In this document: positions 1 through 6,678 of the stretch, one piece after another | How positions within the stretch are numbered: the stretch's first letter is position 1 | Layout: the number at the start of each line of letters is the position of its first letter | Assembly (NCBI GenBank): GCA_014378185.1 | Contig: JACMOE010000232.1 | Location: 1 to 6,839, forward strand | Direction: 5' to 3' | Origin: Gemmatimonadaceae bacterium | GTDB lineage: Bacteria > Gemmatimonadota > Gemmatimonadetes > Gemmatimonadales > Gemmatimonadaceae | DNA length: 6,839 nt | The notes under the pieces: generated by a model | Told to the model about the DNA's origin: nothing | The model's input: the letters and a program-made list of their open reading frames with translations, nothing else | Databases searched by the model: none | Made by a program: the position numbers and the translations under genes

Positions 1-607
1 CGCCGGATAGCCGCGAGTTCCACGTGCCGGCGGCCGGCAGCGCGAGGTCCACGGCGCCGCCCCCGGAACCGAATGTGGCGCCATGGGCCTCGGCGTACTG
101 CGCGCGGGCCGCGGCAGCGCGGTGTACCACGTGGATGACGCCCACGAACGATGTGGCGCCGTAGGTCACCGGCGCAGGGCCGCGGAGTATTTCGATCCGC
201 TCGATGTCCTGGAGGCTCAGCGAGGCGACCGCGGGATTGAAGGCCCCACCCCAGGGAATGCCGTCCACCACCAGCAGGAAGGCATCCATCTCACGCAGCC
301 CCCAGATCTCGGGCACCGCGCTGGCGGGGCCTGCGTCGCCGCCGGGCGCGATGGATATGCCCGCCGCGAGCGCGAGGGCCTCTCGCAGCGTGGTCGCATT
401 GCGGGCGCGAAGGTCGCTGCCCGTGATGACCTCGATCGACGCCGGCACGTCGTGGGGCGCCTCGGGAATCCGCGTGGCAACGACTTCCACCGGCGGAATA
501 ACGATGGGCACGCGCTCCTTGCCGGTTTGCGCCGCCAGTGGAGCGCGTGGGGCAAGGCAGACACCGGCGGTCAGGATCGCAACCCAGAGCGTGCGTTGGA
601 CATGCAT
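1..607 (-). CDS. TonB-dependent outer-membrane receptor, N-terminal part (cut by window edge)
   Basis: Reading the minus strand from the ATG at 607-605 gives an open frame of 202 codons that leaves the window without a stop, so this is the N-terminal part only. Residues 1-26 form a signal peptide (MHVQRTLWVAILTAGV, then a hydrophobic stretch ending LAAQ). A short linker holds VEVVATR at 40-46, the usual place of the TonB box. The plug domain follows: PASIEVITGSDL (55-66), LREALALAAGI (74-84), FLLVVDGIP (110-118) and the signature DIERIEILRGPAPVTYGATSFVGVIHVV (in pieces, 134-161), which matches the family pattern IERIEVLRGP..YG..A.GGVI. Such receptors import siderophores, cobalamin, sugars or other ligands through the outer membrane using TonB/ExbBD energy; the ligand cannot be told from the plug. 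A GGGAG stretch (623-619) lies 11 nt before the start, the only recognisable Shine-Dalgarno-like site in the window. It is transcribed away from the lipoprotein gene. The identity of the family is secure; the substrate is unknown. Confidence 0.92.
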   Translation of the reverse strand, partial: MHVQRTLWVAILTAGVCLAPRAPLAAQTGKERVPIVIPPVEVVATRIPEAPHDVPASIEVITGSDLRARNATTLREALALAAGISIAPGGDAGPASAVPEIWGLREMDAFLLVVDGIPWGGAFNPAVASLSLQDIERIEILRGPAPVTYGATSFVGVIHVVHRAAAARAQYAEAHGATFGSGGGAVDLALPAAGTWNSRLSG

Positions 608-654
608 CGTGCGGACAACTCCCGATGAACGTGCGGCGTGGTGCTCCCTGGATG

Positions 655-687
655 CAAAGGTAGAGGGTAGCAGGATGCGACAGCAAC
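655..687 (-). promoter_or_regulatory. Candidate FCB-type promoter of the TonB receptor gene
   Basis: On the minus strand, TACCTTTG (662-655) fits the TAnnTTTG -7 element of Bacteroidota sigma factors. GTTG (687-684) lies 21 nt upstream of it, within the spacing expected for the -33 TTG element. Transcription would start near 648 and give a leader of about 40 nt before the ATG at 607. The match and placement are seen directly. That this organism uses such promoters is inference, and no ordinary -35/-10 pair of good quality was found here. Confidence 0.35.
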
Positions 688-860
688 CAAAGGTCGATCG
701 GCTCAACCCCGGCGTCCCATTCGATTCGTTTGTCCAGCCACTTCGGCGCCTGTTCGGCTCATGTGTCCAATGACGGCGATATGACCTTTGGCGCCTCCCG
801 CGCGTCGAATAAGACGGCGTTGTTGGCCGCTTCCTGCGCCCCCACCTTTTCTCTCCCGAT

Positions 861-1277
861 ATGCGACGCATTGCTTCCCTGCTGGCCCTCGTGGCGCTGA
901 CGGCGTGCAGCACGGACATCGACCAGAGCACGCGCCCCGACAACATTGCCGGCACGTACCATCTCGCGAGTCTCGGCGGCGCCCCCCTGCCCGCGCCCAC
1001 CGTGGTCGACACGACTACGTTCCAGCTGGAGTCGGGTGGGCTCGTCATGACCGCCAACGGCATGTGGACGGAGGAGCTGGCCTTCACCACTCTCTCTCCC
1101 ACCGGCGTCAAGCAGGCCACTACGTCGTCGGGCGCCGGCACCTGGGTGATTCTGCGCGATCAGGCATACATTGCATTCATGGACCGGCTCAACGCCTATT
1201 CGTTCTCGGGCGTGGGATCCGGCAACATGATCGTGCTGGAGACGACCGGCGGGCAGCGGATGGTGTACCGGCGCTGA
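861..1277 (+). CDS. Small secreted lipoprotein of unknown function (lipocalin-like beta protein?)
   Basis: A 138-residue protein. The N-terminus MRRIASLLALVALTAC is a lipoprotein signal peptide with lipobox LTAC, so Cys16 should be lipidated. Ser at +2 would favour outer-membrane sorting under the E. coli rule. The mature part is short, rich in Thr, Ser, Gly and beta-prone residues: IAGTYHLASLGGAPLPAP (29-46), a middle part FQLESGGLVMTANGMWTEEL, and a close at GGQRMVYRR. From memory, this layout (GTY.L....G..LP early, Y-R-R/K end) recurs in many small Gemmatimonadota lipoproteins resembling lipocalin-like folds; I could not search to confirm it. The start is fixed by the lipobox spacing; the bases before it are pyrimidine-rich (CTCTCCCGAT) with no Shine-Dalgarno. 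It lies 112 bp upstream of crtB on the same strand, so co-transcription is possible but a functional link is not shown. The lipoprotein assignment is firm; the function is unknown. Confidence 0.85.
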   Translation: MRRIASLLALVALTACSTDIDQSTRPDNIAGTYHLASLGGAPLPAPTVVDTTTFQLESGGLVMTANGMWTEELAFTTLSPTGVKQATTSSGAGTWVILRDQAYIAFMDRLNAYSFSGVGSGNMIVLETTGGQRMVYRR

Positions 1278-1333
1278 CCGGCCGGACCGCATCGACCACC
1301 TCCAGCCGGGAACAATCCAGCCGTCCCTGCGTT

Positions 1334-1345
1334 TGCCAAATGGCA
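1334..1345. promoter_or_regulatory. Inverted repeat TGCCA-AA-TGGCA upstream of crtB (possible operator)
   Basis: A perfect 5-bp inverted repeat with a 2-base centre, 44 bp before the crtB start, in the 112-bp gap between the lipoprotein gene and crtB. Its size and place would suit a dimeric repressor site in front of the carotenoid operon. A repeat this short can arise by chance, and no clear promoter elements were found around it. Confidence 0.22.
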
Positions 1346-1389
1346 TCGTGATGGCGGTGCCTCGCACTTCGATGTGAAACGACGCGCTG

Positions 1390-2322
1390 ATGATCTCGAA
1401 CGACGAAGCGCACTGCCTGCAGATAGTACGAACCCACGCGCGCACCTTCGCGCTCGCGAGCCGCTTTCTCCCTGCCGAGAAGCGGAGTGCGGCGTTTGCG
1501 CTGTATGCGTTTTGCCGAGTGGCGGACGACCTGGTGGACGTGGGCCTTCGGGATCGGACGCGGGACGTCAGCGGTCAGCTCGCATCGTACCGTGAGCGGC
1601 TGGATGAGGCACTTGCCGGCCGATCATCGGACCCCGTGTTCCGTGGGCTCCAGCGCGCCGCGCAGCGCTACGAGGTCCCCGCCAGCGTCCTCCATGAGCT
1701 GCTCGACGGCGTCGCCCGCGACTGCACGCCCACGCGCTATGCCACCTGGTCCGAGCTGTCGCGTTATTGCGAGGGGGTGGCCAGCAGCGTGGGGGAGATG
1801 TGTACGTATGTCTTCGGTGTCGCTGGCGACGGCTCGATGCGCACGCGTGCCCTGGCACACGCGCGCACGCTCGGCGTTGCCATGCAGCTCACCAACATCC
1901 TGCGCGACGTGGGCGAGGACGCACGCATGGGGCGCTGCTACCTGCCGGACGAGGATCTGGCCCGTTTCGGGATGAACTGTGCGGAGGTGCTGTCTGGCGA
2001 GGCGTCCGCGAATGCGCGGTGGAAGCCCTTGATGCGGTTCGAGATCGCGCGTGCGCGCGCGTTGTACGACGAGGCCATGCCCGGCATCGGCCTGCTCGCG
2101 CCGGACGCTCGGCGCTGTGCGGCCGCCTGTGCCATAGGCTACGCCGGCATCCTGCGCGCCATCGAGATGAACGACTTCGATACGTTCACCATTCGCGCGC
2201 GCGTTGGCACGCTGTCGCGCGCGAGCGCGCTCTGGAGCGCGTGGCGGACACCCCTCTCCACGGTACCGTCGTACGGGCCCACGCGGCCGACGCGTGGTGA
2301 CGACTCAGTGACGTGGGCGTGA
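1390..2322 (+). CDS. crtB: Phytoene synthase CrtB
   Basis: Squalene/phytoene synthase family, 310 aa, the usual length. It condenses two GGPP molecules head to head, via prephytoene diphosphate, into 15-cis-phytoene, the first committed step to C40 carotenoids, at the inner face of the membrane. The N-terminal part reads THARTFALASRFLP then FALYAFCRVADDLVD, with the first Asp-rich Mg-diphosphate site at D46-x-x-x-D50. The second site is NILRDVGEDARMGRCYLP (169-186), with D173 and D177. Both Asp-rich motifs are intact, so it should be active. Choice of the phytoene over the squalene branch rests on the crtI neighbour and the phytoene-synthase-like motif 2. The ATG at 1390 is preceded by an in-frame stop at 1375-1377, so it cannot extend far; no clear Shine-Dalgarno is seen. 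The stop TGA overlaps the GTG start of cruF by four bases, indicating translational coupling. First gene of crtB-cruF-crtI. Confidence 0.94.
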   Translation: MISNDEAHCLQIVRTHARTFALASRFLPAEKRSAAFALYAFCRVADDLVDVGLRDRTRDVSGQLASYRERLDEALAGRSSDPVFRGLQRAAQRYEVPASVLHELLDGVARDCTPTRYATWSELSRYCEGVASSVGEMCTYVFGVAGDGSMRTRALAHARTLGVAMQLTNILRDVGEDARMGRCYLPDEDLARFGMNCAEVLSGEASANARWKPLMRFEIARARALYDEAMPGIGLLAPDARRCAAACAIGYAGILRAIEMNDFDTFTIRARVGTLSRASALWSAWRTPLSTVPSYGPTRPTRGDDSVTWA

Positions 2323-3251
2323 CGCCATCGCGCACGACGGCCGCGCGCGGTGCGAACGTGGCACTGGCGGGGCACGCCCTGTTGCTGGTCCTGTCCGGCA
2401 TCGCGTTCGCAACGTTCCTCGCCCCGCCGTCGCCTGCGTGGCTGACGACGCCAGCCAACCAGCGCGTTGCCGCGCTGATGTTCACCTTCGGTGGACAGAC
2501 CACCGTGGTGCTGGGCGCCCTCGCGGGGATCCTGCACGCCACCAGCCGGTTGGGCTGGCGACAGGCGGCGCTGATCTTCGTCGCGGCGTTCACCATCTCG
2601 CTCACCGCGGAGCTCGCAGGCACCACGACAGGCTATCCGTTCGGGCCATACTCGTACACCACGCAGCTTGGCTACCTCGTGGGCGGCCGAGTGCCGTTCA
2701 ACATCCCCACGTCGTGGTTCTTCATGCTGTATGCGTCGCTTGCCATCTGCGGGCGCATCCTCGTGGTGAATGACAGCGCCATTACCAAGTGGCGCTGGGC
2801 GATCGTGGCGGCGTTCGTCCTCACGGCCTGGGACGTATCCATGGATCCCGCAATGGTCTCGACGACGCACTGGCTCTGGCATCTGCCCACGGCGAACGGG
2901 GCGACGCTCGTGCAGCGCGTGTTCCTGTCGAACCTGTTTTATGGAATGCCCCTCACAAACTGGCTGGGCTGGTTGCTCACGGGCTGCATCGTGGCGCGGG
3001 TGATGCTGGCCATCGTGCCACCGAGCCGTTGGGCGGCGGATGTGTCGCCGTCGCGACTGCCACTCGTGCTGTATGCGGTGAACGGGATATTCCCCATCCT
3101 CATCTGCGCCGGTCGCGGCATGTGGTACGCGGTGGCATTCGGGACCATCGCCATGGCCATTCCGCTGATGCTTGCGGTGCGGGCGCGCGCGTCGCACGGC
3201 GTCGGGTTTCGCGTGAATCGGGTGATGCCGGCCGCGCTCGAGCGCACGTAA
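2319..3251 (+). CDS. cruF: CruF-type carotenoid 1,2-hydratase (carotenoid biosynthesis protein, DUF422/PF04240 family)
   Basis: A 310-residue integral membrane protein with about eight hydrophobic segments (roughly residues 13-35, 46-66, 74-95, 120-140, 150-168, 205-230, 243-262 and 266-283). Family hallmarks are ELAGTTTGYPFGPYSY starting at E98, VPFNIPTSWFFM, LTAWDVSMDPAMV with W171-D172 and D176, and FYGMPLTNWLGWLL. CruF enzymes of Deinococcus, cyanobacteria and haloarchaea add water to the terminal psi end, making 1-hydroxy (1',2'-dihydro) carotenoids. The substrate here is probably lycopene or a related acyclic carotenoid, since CrtI follows directly and no cyclase is visible; that is inference. 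Start: GTG at 2319 gives a GTGA overlap with the crtB stop; GTG at 2313 is equally open (two residues longer), and neither has a Shine-Dalgarno. The stop TAA shares its last A with the ATG of crtI. The family call is strong; the exact substrate and number of hydrated ends are unknown. Confidence 0.88.
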   Translation: MTPSRTTAARGANVALAGHALLLVLSGIAFATFLAPPSPAWLTTPANQRVAALMFTFGGQTTVVLGALAGILHATSRLGWRQAALIFVAAFTISLTAELAGTTTGYPFGPYSYTTQLGYLVGGRVPFNIPTSWFFMLYASLAICGRILVVNDSAITKWRWAIVAAFVLTAWDVSMDPAMVSTTHWLWHLPTANGATLVQRVFLSNLFYGMPLTNWLGWLLTGCIVARVMLAIVPPSRWAADVSPSRLPLVLYAVNGIFPILICAGRGMWYAVAFGTIAMAIPLMLAVRARASHGVGFRVNRVMPAALERT

Positions 3252-4723
3252 TGCGCATCGTCGTGATCGGCAGTGGATTCGGCGGGCTTGCCGCCGCGAT
3301 CCGGCTGGTGCAGCAGGGGCACGAGGTGGTGATCGTCGAGAAGCGCGACAAGCCGGGTGGCCGCGCCTACGTGTACGAGCAGGATGGCTACACGTTCGAC
3401 GGTGGGCCCACCATCATCACCGCTCCCTGGCTCATCCGCGAGTTGTTCGAACGGAGTGGCAAGCGCACCGAGGACTACGTGTCGCTCGTGCCCATCGACC
3501 CCTTCTACAATATCCGCTTCGAGGATGGCTCCGTGTTTCGCTACACGGGCCGGCGTGAGGAGGTCATCGATGAGGTGAAGCGCTTTGCCCCCGCGGATGT
3601 CGCAGGGTACCTGCGGTTCGCGGAGGCCACGGAGGCAATCTTCGCGGCGGGGATGGCGCTGATCGACACGCCGTTCGAGCGCGTGACGGACATGCTGCGC
3701 GTGGTGCCGGATCTGGTGCGCCTCCGCGCCGATCGGTCCGTCGCTGCGTTCGTCAATTCGTACATTCGCGATCCGCGCCTGCGGCAGGTGTTCAGCTTCC
3801 ATCCGCTGCTGGTGGGCGGCAATCCGTTCCAGAGCTCGTCCATCTATGCGCTGATCCATACGCTCGAGCAACGCTGGGGCGTGTGGTTCGCGATGGGCGG
3901 CACGGGCGCGGTGATCCGGGCGCTCGTTCGGCTGTTCGAGGAGCTTGGCGGCACGATTCGCATGGACTGCGAGGTGGAGCAGATTCTCGTCGATGAGACC
4001 ACACGCCGAGCCACGGGTGTACGGCTATCGGGCGGGGAGATCGTGGCTGCGGATGCAGTGGTGAGCAATGGCGACGTGGCGCAGACGTACATGCAGCTGG
4101 TGCCCGCGGCCGTGCGGCGGAAGAATACCGATCGCCGGATGGAGGGGCTCCGCTACTCGATGTCGCTGTTCGTGATCTACTTTGGCACCAACCGTCGCTA
4201 TGACGACATCGCGCATCACGAGATCCTGATGGGTCCGCGGTACGAGGGGTTGCTGGACGATATCTTCCGCAAGAAGAAGTTGGCCGGTGATTTCTCGCTG
4301 TACCTCCACCGCCCCACCGCCACCGATCCGTCGCTCGCACCGCCGGGCTGTGACAGCTTCTACGTGCTGTCTCCCGTGCCGCACCTGGGTGGCGACACCG
4401 ATTGGGGCGAAATGGCCGGTCCCTATCGCGACGCGATCGTCGCGTATCTCGAGGAACGGTACATGCCGGGCCTGTCGGCCTCCATCGTCACGGAGCGGGT
4501 GATTGACCCCCGGCATTTCCGCGACACGCTCAACAGCTACCTGGGCAGCGCGTTCTCCGTGGAACCAATTCTCACCCAGTCGGCTTGGTTCCGGCCACAC
4601 AACAGGAGCGAGGACATCGACAATCTGTATTTTGCCGGTGCTGGAACCCATCCGGGAGCGGGCATGCCGGGAGTCCTGAGCTCCGGGAAAATAGTCGCCG
4701 AATTGATCGGTCAGTCAGGCTGA
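3251..4723 (+). CDS. crtI: Phytoene desaturase CrtI (probably lycopene-forming)
   Basis: A FAD-dependent CrtI-type desaturase of 490 aa, normal length. The N-terminus is a Rossmann fold, MRIVVIGSGFGGLAAAIRL (GxGxxG at 7-12), with E30 and PGGR (35-38) for FAD, followed by YTFDGGPTIITAP. The middle includes RQVFSFHPLLVGGNPF and SSIYALIHTLEQRWGVWF. The C-terminal family signature NLYFAGAGTHPGAGMPGV lies at 458-475. From memory, the stretches HPLLVGGNPF, WGVWF, DFSLYLH, GSAFSVEP, LTQSAWFRPHN and GAGTHPGAG closely match the four-step, lycopene-forming CrtI of Pantoea and other Proteobacteria, so lycopene is the likely product. It acts on membrane-dissolved phytoene with FAD. The ATG at 3251 overlaps the cruF stop by one base (TAATG), and the Rossmann motif begins immediately, which fixes the start although the frame stays open into cruF; only a bare GAG (3240-3242) precedes it. 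Last gene of the carotenoid operon. Confidence 0.95.
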   Translation: MRIVVIGSGFGGLAAAIRLVQQGHEVVIVEKRDKPGGRAYVYEQDGYTFDGGPTIITAPWLIRELFERSGKRTEDYVSLVPIDPFYNIRFEDGSVFRYTGRREEVIDEVKRFAPADVAGYLRFAEATEAIFAAGMALIDTPFERVTDMLRVVPDLVRLRADRSVAAFVNSYIRDPRLRQVFSFHPLLVGGNPFQSSSIYALIHTLEQRWGVWFAMGGTGAVIRALVRLFEELGGTIRMDCEVEQILVDETTRRATGVRLSGGEIVAADAVVSNGDVAQTYMQLVPAAVRRKNTDRRMEGLRYSMSLFVIYFGTNRRYDDIAHHEILMGPRYEGLLDDIFRKKKLAGDFSLYLHRPTATDPSLAPPGCDSFYVLSPVPHLGGDTDWGEMAGPYRDAIVAYLEERYMPGLSASIVTERVIDPRHFRDTLNSYLGSAFSVEPILTQSAWFRPHNRSEDIDNLYFAGAGTHPGAGMPGVLSSGKIVAELIGQSG

Positions 4724-4736
4724 CAGTCGGACTGAC
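4710..4736 (+). other. Hairpin with nested direct repeats at the end of crtI
   Basis: GTCAGTC (4710-4716) and GACTGAC (4730-4736) are perfect 7-bp inverted arms around a 13-nt loop spanning the crtI stop. CTGACAG also occurs twice (4720-4726, 4732-4738), allowing alternative pairings such as GTCAG-G-CTGAC and CAGTC-G-GACTG. No T-run follows, so a standard intrinsic terminator is unlikely. It could stabilise the carotenoid mRNA end or partly separate it from tig. Only the symmetry is seen; the role is a guess. Confidence 0.3.
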
Positions 4737-4774
4737 AGACTGGGTTCAATGTTCTCCCTCATTAGATTTCCCTC

Positions 4775-6031
4775 ATGGATATCCAGATCACCACCAAGAA
4801 GAGCGAGGGCGTCGAGCGCCTGCTCGAGGTCTCCATCCCGCTCGCGACCGTCAATGCGGAGGAGGAGAAGCAGGCGCGGCGCTACGCCACGACCGTCCGC
4901 CTTCCGGGCTTCCGTCCTGGCAAGGCGCCAGCCGCCATGGTACGCAAGCGCTTCAAGGACGCCATCCGGCAGCAGGTCCTGGAGACGCTCGTCCAGGAAG
5001 CCTTCAAGGAAGTGATGGAACGCGAGAAGCTCGACGTCGCCGCGCAGCCGCACGTCCACGACGTGAAGTTCGATGACGGCGGTCCGCTCACCTTCGAGTT
5101 GCACCTCGAAGTGCGGCCCACCATCGAACTGAAGCGCACCGAGGGCTTTCGCGTCACTCGCAACGTCACCGTCGTGACGGACGAGACGGTGAATGAGCAG
5201 ATCGAGAAGCTGCGAGACGACAAGGCGACGTGGACTCCCGTTGAGGAGCAGCCGCGAGAGGGCGACATGGTGAAGGTGCTGCTGTCCACACCGGAGGGTG
5301 CGGACGACGCGATGCCCGAGGGGCGGCCGTACGATCTCGTGCTGGGTGGCGGACAGGCCATTCCAGGCGTCGAGGAGCTCGTGATGGAGCTGACACCTGG
5401 CGAGACTAAGGAGCGCAGCGTCAAGTGGCCGGACGATTTTCCCGATGAGACGCAGCGTGGCGTGTCGAAGAACGTGCGCGTGATGCTTCAGGACGTGAAG
5501 CGCAAGTCCGCGCCGGCACTCGACGATGATTTCGCCCGCGAAGTTGGCGACTTCGATTCCCTGGCCGCCCTCCGGGCGGCTGTGCGAACAGACCTCGAGG
5601 ATCACGCGACGCGCGACGCCGATGCACTGGTGCGGCAGACGCTGCTGGACAACGTCGCCGAGGCCAACCCGTTCGACGTGCCGCCCAGCTGGGTGACGCG
5701 AATGATCGACGCGTACATGAAGGCGTACCAGATTCCCGACGACCAGCGCGAGACCTTTGGCGCCGAGTTCGCGGCCGTGGCGGAAAAGCAGGTGCGTCGC
5801 GACATGCTGATCGACGCCATTTCCGAGCAGGAGAAGCTGACGGCCACGGAGAAGGATGTGGATGAGCGCGTGGCCAAGGTGGCCGAGCAGCGCAAGACGG
5901 ATCCGGGCCAGGTGTATGCGTCGCTGCAGAAGGCGGGACGGCTGCCGGAGATCGAGCGCAGCATCACGGAGGAGAAGGTTTTCGAGTGGTTGACCGCACG
6001 CAACGACGTCACCAACGGTATCGCACAGTGA
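4775..6031 (+). CDS. tig: Trigger factor (ribosome-associated chaperone)
   Basis: A 418-residue protein, near the usual 420-450. Trigger factor docks at the ribosomal exit tunnel through protein uL23 and shields nascent chains. Residues 1 to about 115 form the ribosome-binding domain, with the signature GFRPGKAP at 45-52. A PPIase-like FKBP domain runs from about G163 (GDMVKVLL) to about 248, holding LGGGQAIPGVEEL and LTPGETKE. The C-terminal chaperone domain follows from DDDFAREVGDF to the end, rich in charged helices. Several aromatic FKBP pocket positions seem replaced: the usual DFTG-like strand reads VLLSTPEG, and no F-EGG motif is evident, so prolyl isomerase activity may be weak; many trigger factors work without it. 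The start is 51 bp after crtI; the ATG at 4775 fits the family N-terminus, but the leader (TTAGATTTCCCTC) has no Shine-Dalgarno. The stop lies just before clpP, a widely conserved gene order. Confidence 0.95.
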   Translation: MDIQITTKKSEGVERLLEVSIPLATVNAEEEKQARRYATTVRLPGFRPGKAPAAMVRKRFKDAIRQQVLETLVQEAFKEVMEREKLDVAAQPHVHDVKFDDGGPLTFELHLEVRPTIELKRTEGFRVTRNVTVVTDETVNEQIEKLRDDKATWTPVEEQPREGDMVKVLLSTPEGADDAMPEGRPYDLVLGGGQAIPGVEELVMELTPGETKERSVKWPDDFPDETQRGVSKNVRVMLQDVKRKSAPALDDDFAREVGDFDSLAALRAAVRTDLEDHATRDADALVRQTLLDNVAEANPFDVPPSWVTRMIDAYMKAYQIPDDQRETFGAEFAAVAEKQVRRDMLIDAISEQEKLTATEKDVDERVAKVAEQRKTDPGQVYASLQKAGRLPEIERSITEEKVFEWLTARNDVTNGIAQ

Positions 6032-6039
6032 GTAATCCC

Positions 6040-6678
6040 ATGGCCACGATCTATCCGCCCTATGTCATCGAGCGCTCCAGCCGGGGCGAGCGCACCTACG
6101 ACATCTTCTCGCGGCTCCTGATGGACCGCATCGTTTTCCTCGGCACGCCGATCAACGACGACGTCGCGAACATCATCATCGCGCAGCTGCTCTTTCTCGA
6201 GGCGGACAATCCGGACCGCGACATCTTCGTGTACATCAACTCGCCGGGTGGCAGCGTGTCGGCTGGCCTCGCGATCTATGACACGATGCAGTACCTCAAG
6301 GCACCGGTAAACACCATCTGCATGGGCCTTGCGGCGAGTATGGGATCATTTCTTCTTGCCGCCGGCCGCAAGGGCAAGCGCAGCGCGCTGCCGCATTCGC
6401 GCATCATGATCCACCAGCCGTCCGGTGGCACGCAGGGTACGGCGGCGGACATCGAGATCCAGGCCAAGGAGATCCTGTTCCTGCGCCACCAGCTGAACAC
6501 GATCTACAGCAAGCACACGGGTCGCCCGATCGAGCAGATCGAGCGCGACATGATCCGGGATTTCTTCATGTCGGCGGAGGAGGCGAAGGGGTATGGCCTC
6601 ATCGACAACGTGATCAGCAACCGGGGTGACCTGGTGGATCCGCAGGTGATAGCGGCGCAGGCGGCTGGGGTGAAGTAG
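6040..6678 (+). CDS. clpP: ATP-dependent Clp protease proteolytic subunit ClpP
   Basis: A serine protease of 212 aa (family S14). It forms a tetradecameric barrel that degrades proteins unfolded and delivered by ClpX or ClpA/ClpC in the cytoplasm. The catalytic triad is complete: Ser100 in GLAASMGSFLLAAG, His125 in RIMIHQPSGG and Asp174 in IRDFFMS. The oxyanion-loop SPGGSVSAG (68-76) and the N-terminal RGERTYDIFSRLL are typical. Start: the ATG at 6040 begins 8 bases after the tig stop, with a weak AGTGAG seven bases before it. The GTG at 6028 would add four residues (MSNP) and overlap the tig stop as GTGA, the same arrangement as cruF, so it is a real alternative. An ATG or GTG farther upstream would overlap tig more and add residues foreign to the family. 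It is coupled to tig in an operon; the expected partner clpX is not in the window. It is followed by a tandem repeat array. Confidence 0.95.
   Translation: MATIYPPYVIERSSRGERTYDIFSRLLMDRIVFLGTPINDDVANIIIAQLLFLEADNPDRDIFVYINSPGGSVSAGLAIYDTMQYLKAPVNTICMGLAASMGSFLLAAGRKGKRSALPHSRIMIHQPSGGTQGTAADIEIQAKEILFLRHQLNTIYSKHTGRPIEQIERDMIRDFFMSAEEAKGYGLIDNVISNRGDLVDPQVIAAQAAGVK

Noticed and set aside
204..773. Plus-strand open frame of 189 codons.
   Set aside because: It is antisense to the TonB receptor, whose plug motifs are unmistakable; the product has no recognisable feature.
1268..1285. CCGGC...GCCGG arms around the lipoprotein stop as a terminator.
   Set aside because: Only a 5-bp stem of common GC-rich words with no T-run.
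759..1445. Minus-strand open frame of 228 codons over the lipoprotein gene.
   Set aside because: Composition (Arg, His, Gly, Ala) is typical of antisense frames in GC-rich DNA, and the opposite strand codes a clear lipoprotein and the crtB start.
2139..3197. Minus-strand open frame of 352 codons within cruF.
   Set aside because: Low-complexity Arg/His/Gly-rich antisense frame; cruF on the other strand carries conserved family motifs.
2789..3250. The crtI reading frame stays open upstream into cruF, suggesting a longer or fused protein.
   Set aside because: The upstream part is Arg/His/Gly-rich shadow of cruF with no family likeness, while the ATG at 3251 starts directly at the FAD-binding Rossmann motif.
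4715..5605. Minus-strand open frame of 296 codons within tig.
   Set aside because: Antisense shadow of trigger factor with no motif of its own.
5986..6039. Longer clpP start inside tig.
   Set aside because: It adds residues (VDRTQRRHQRYRT) unlike ClpP N-termini and overlaps tig by 46 bases; starts at 6040 or 6028 fit better.
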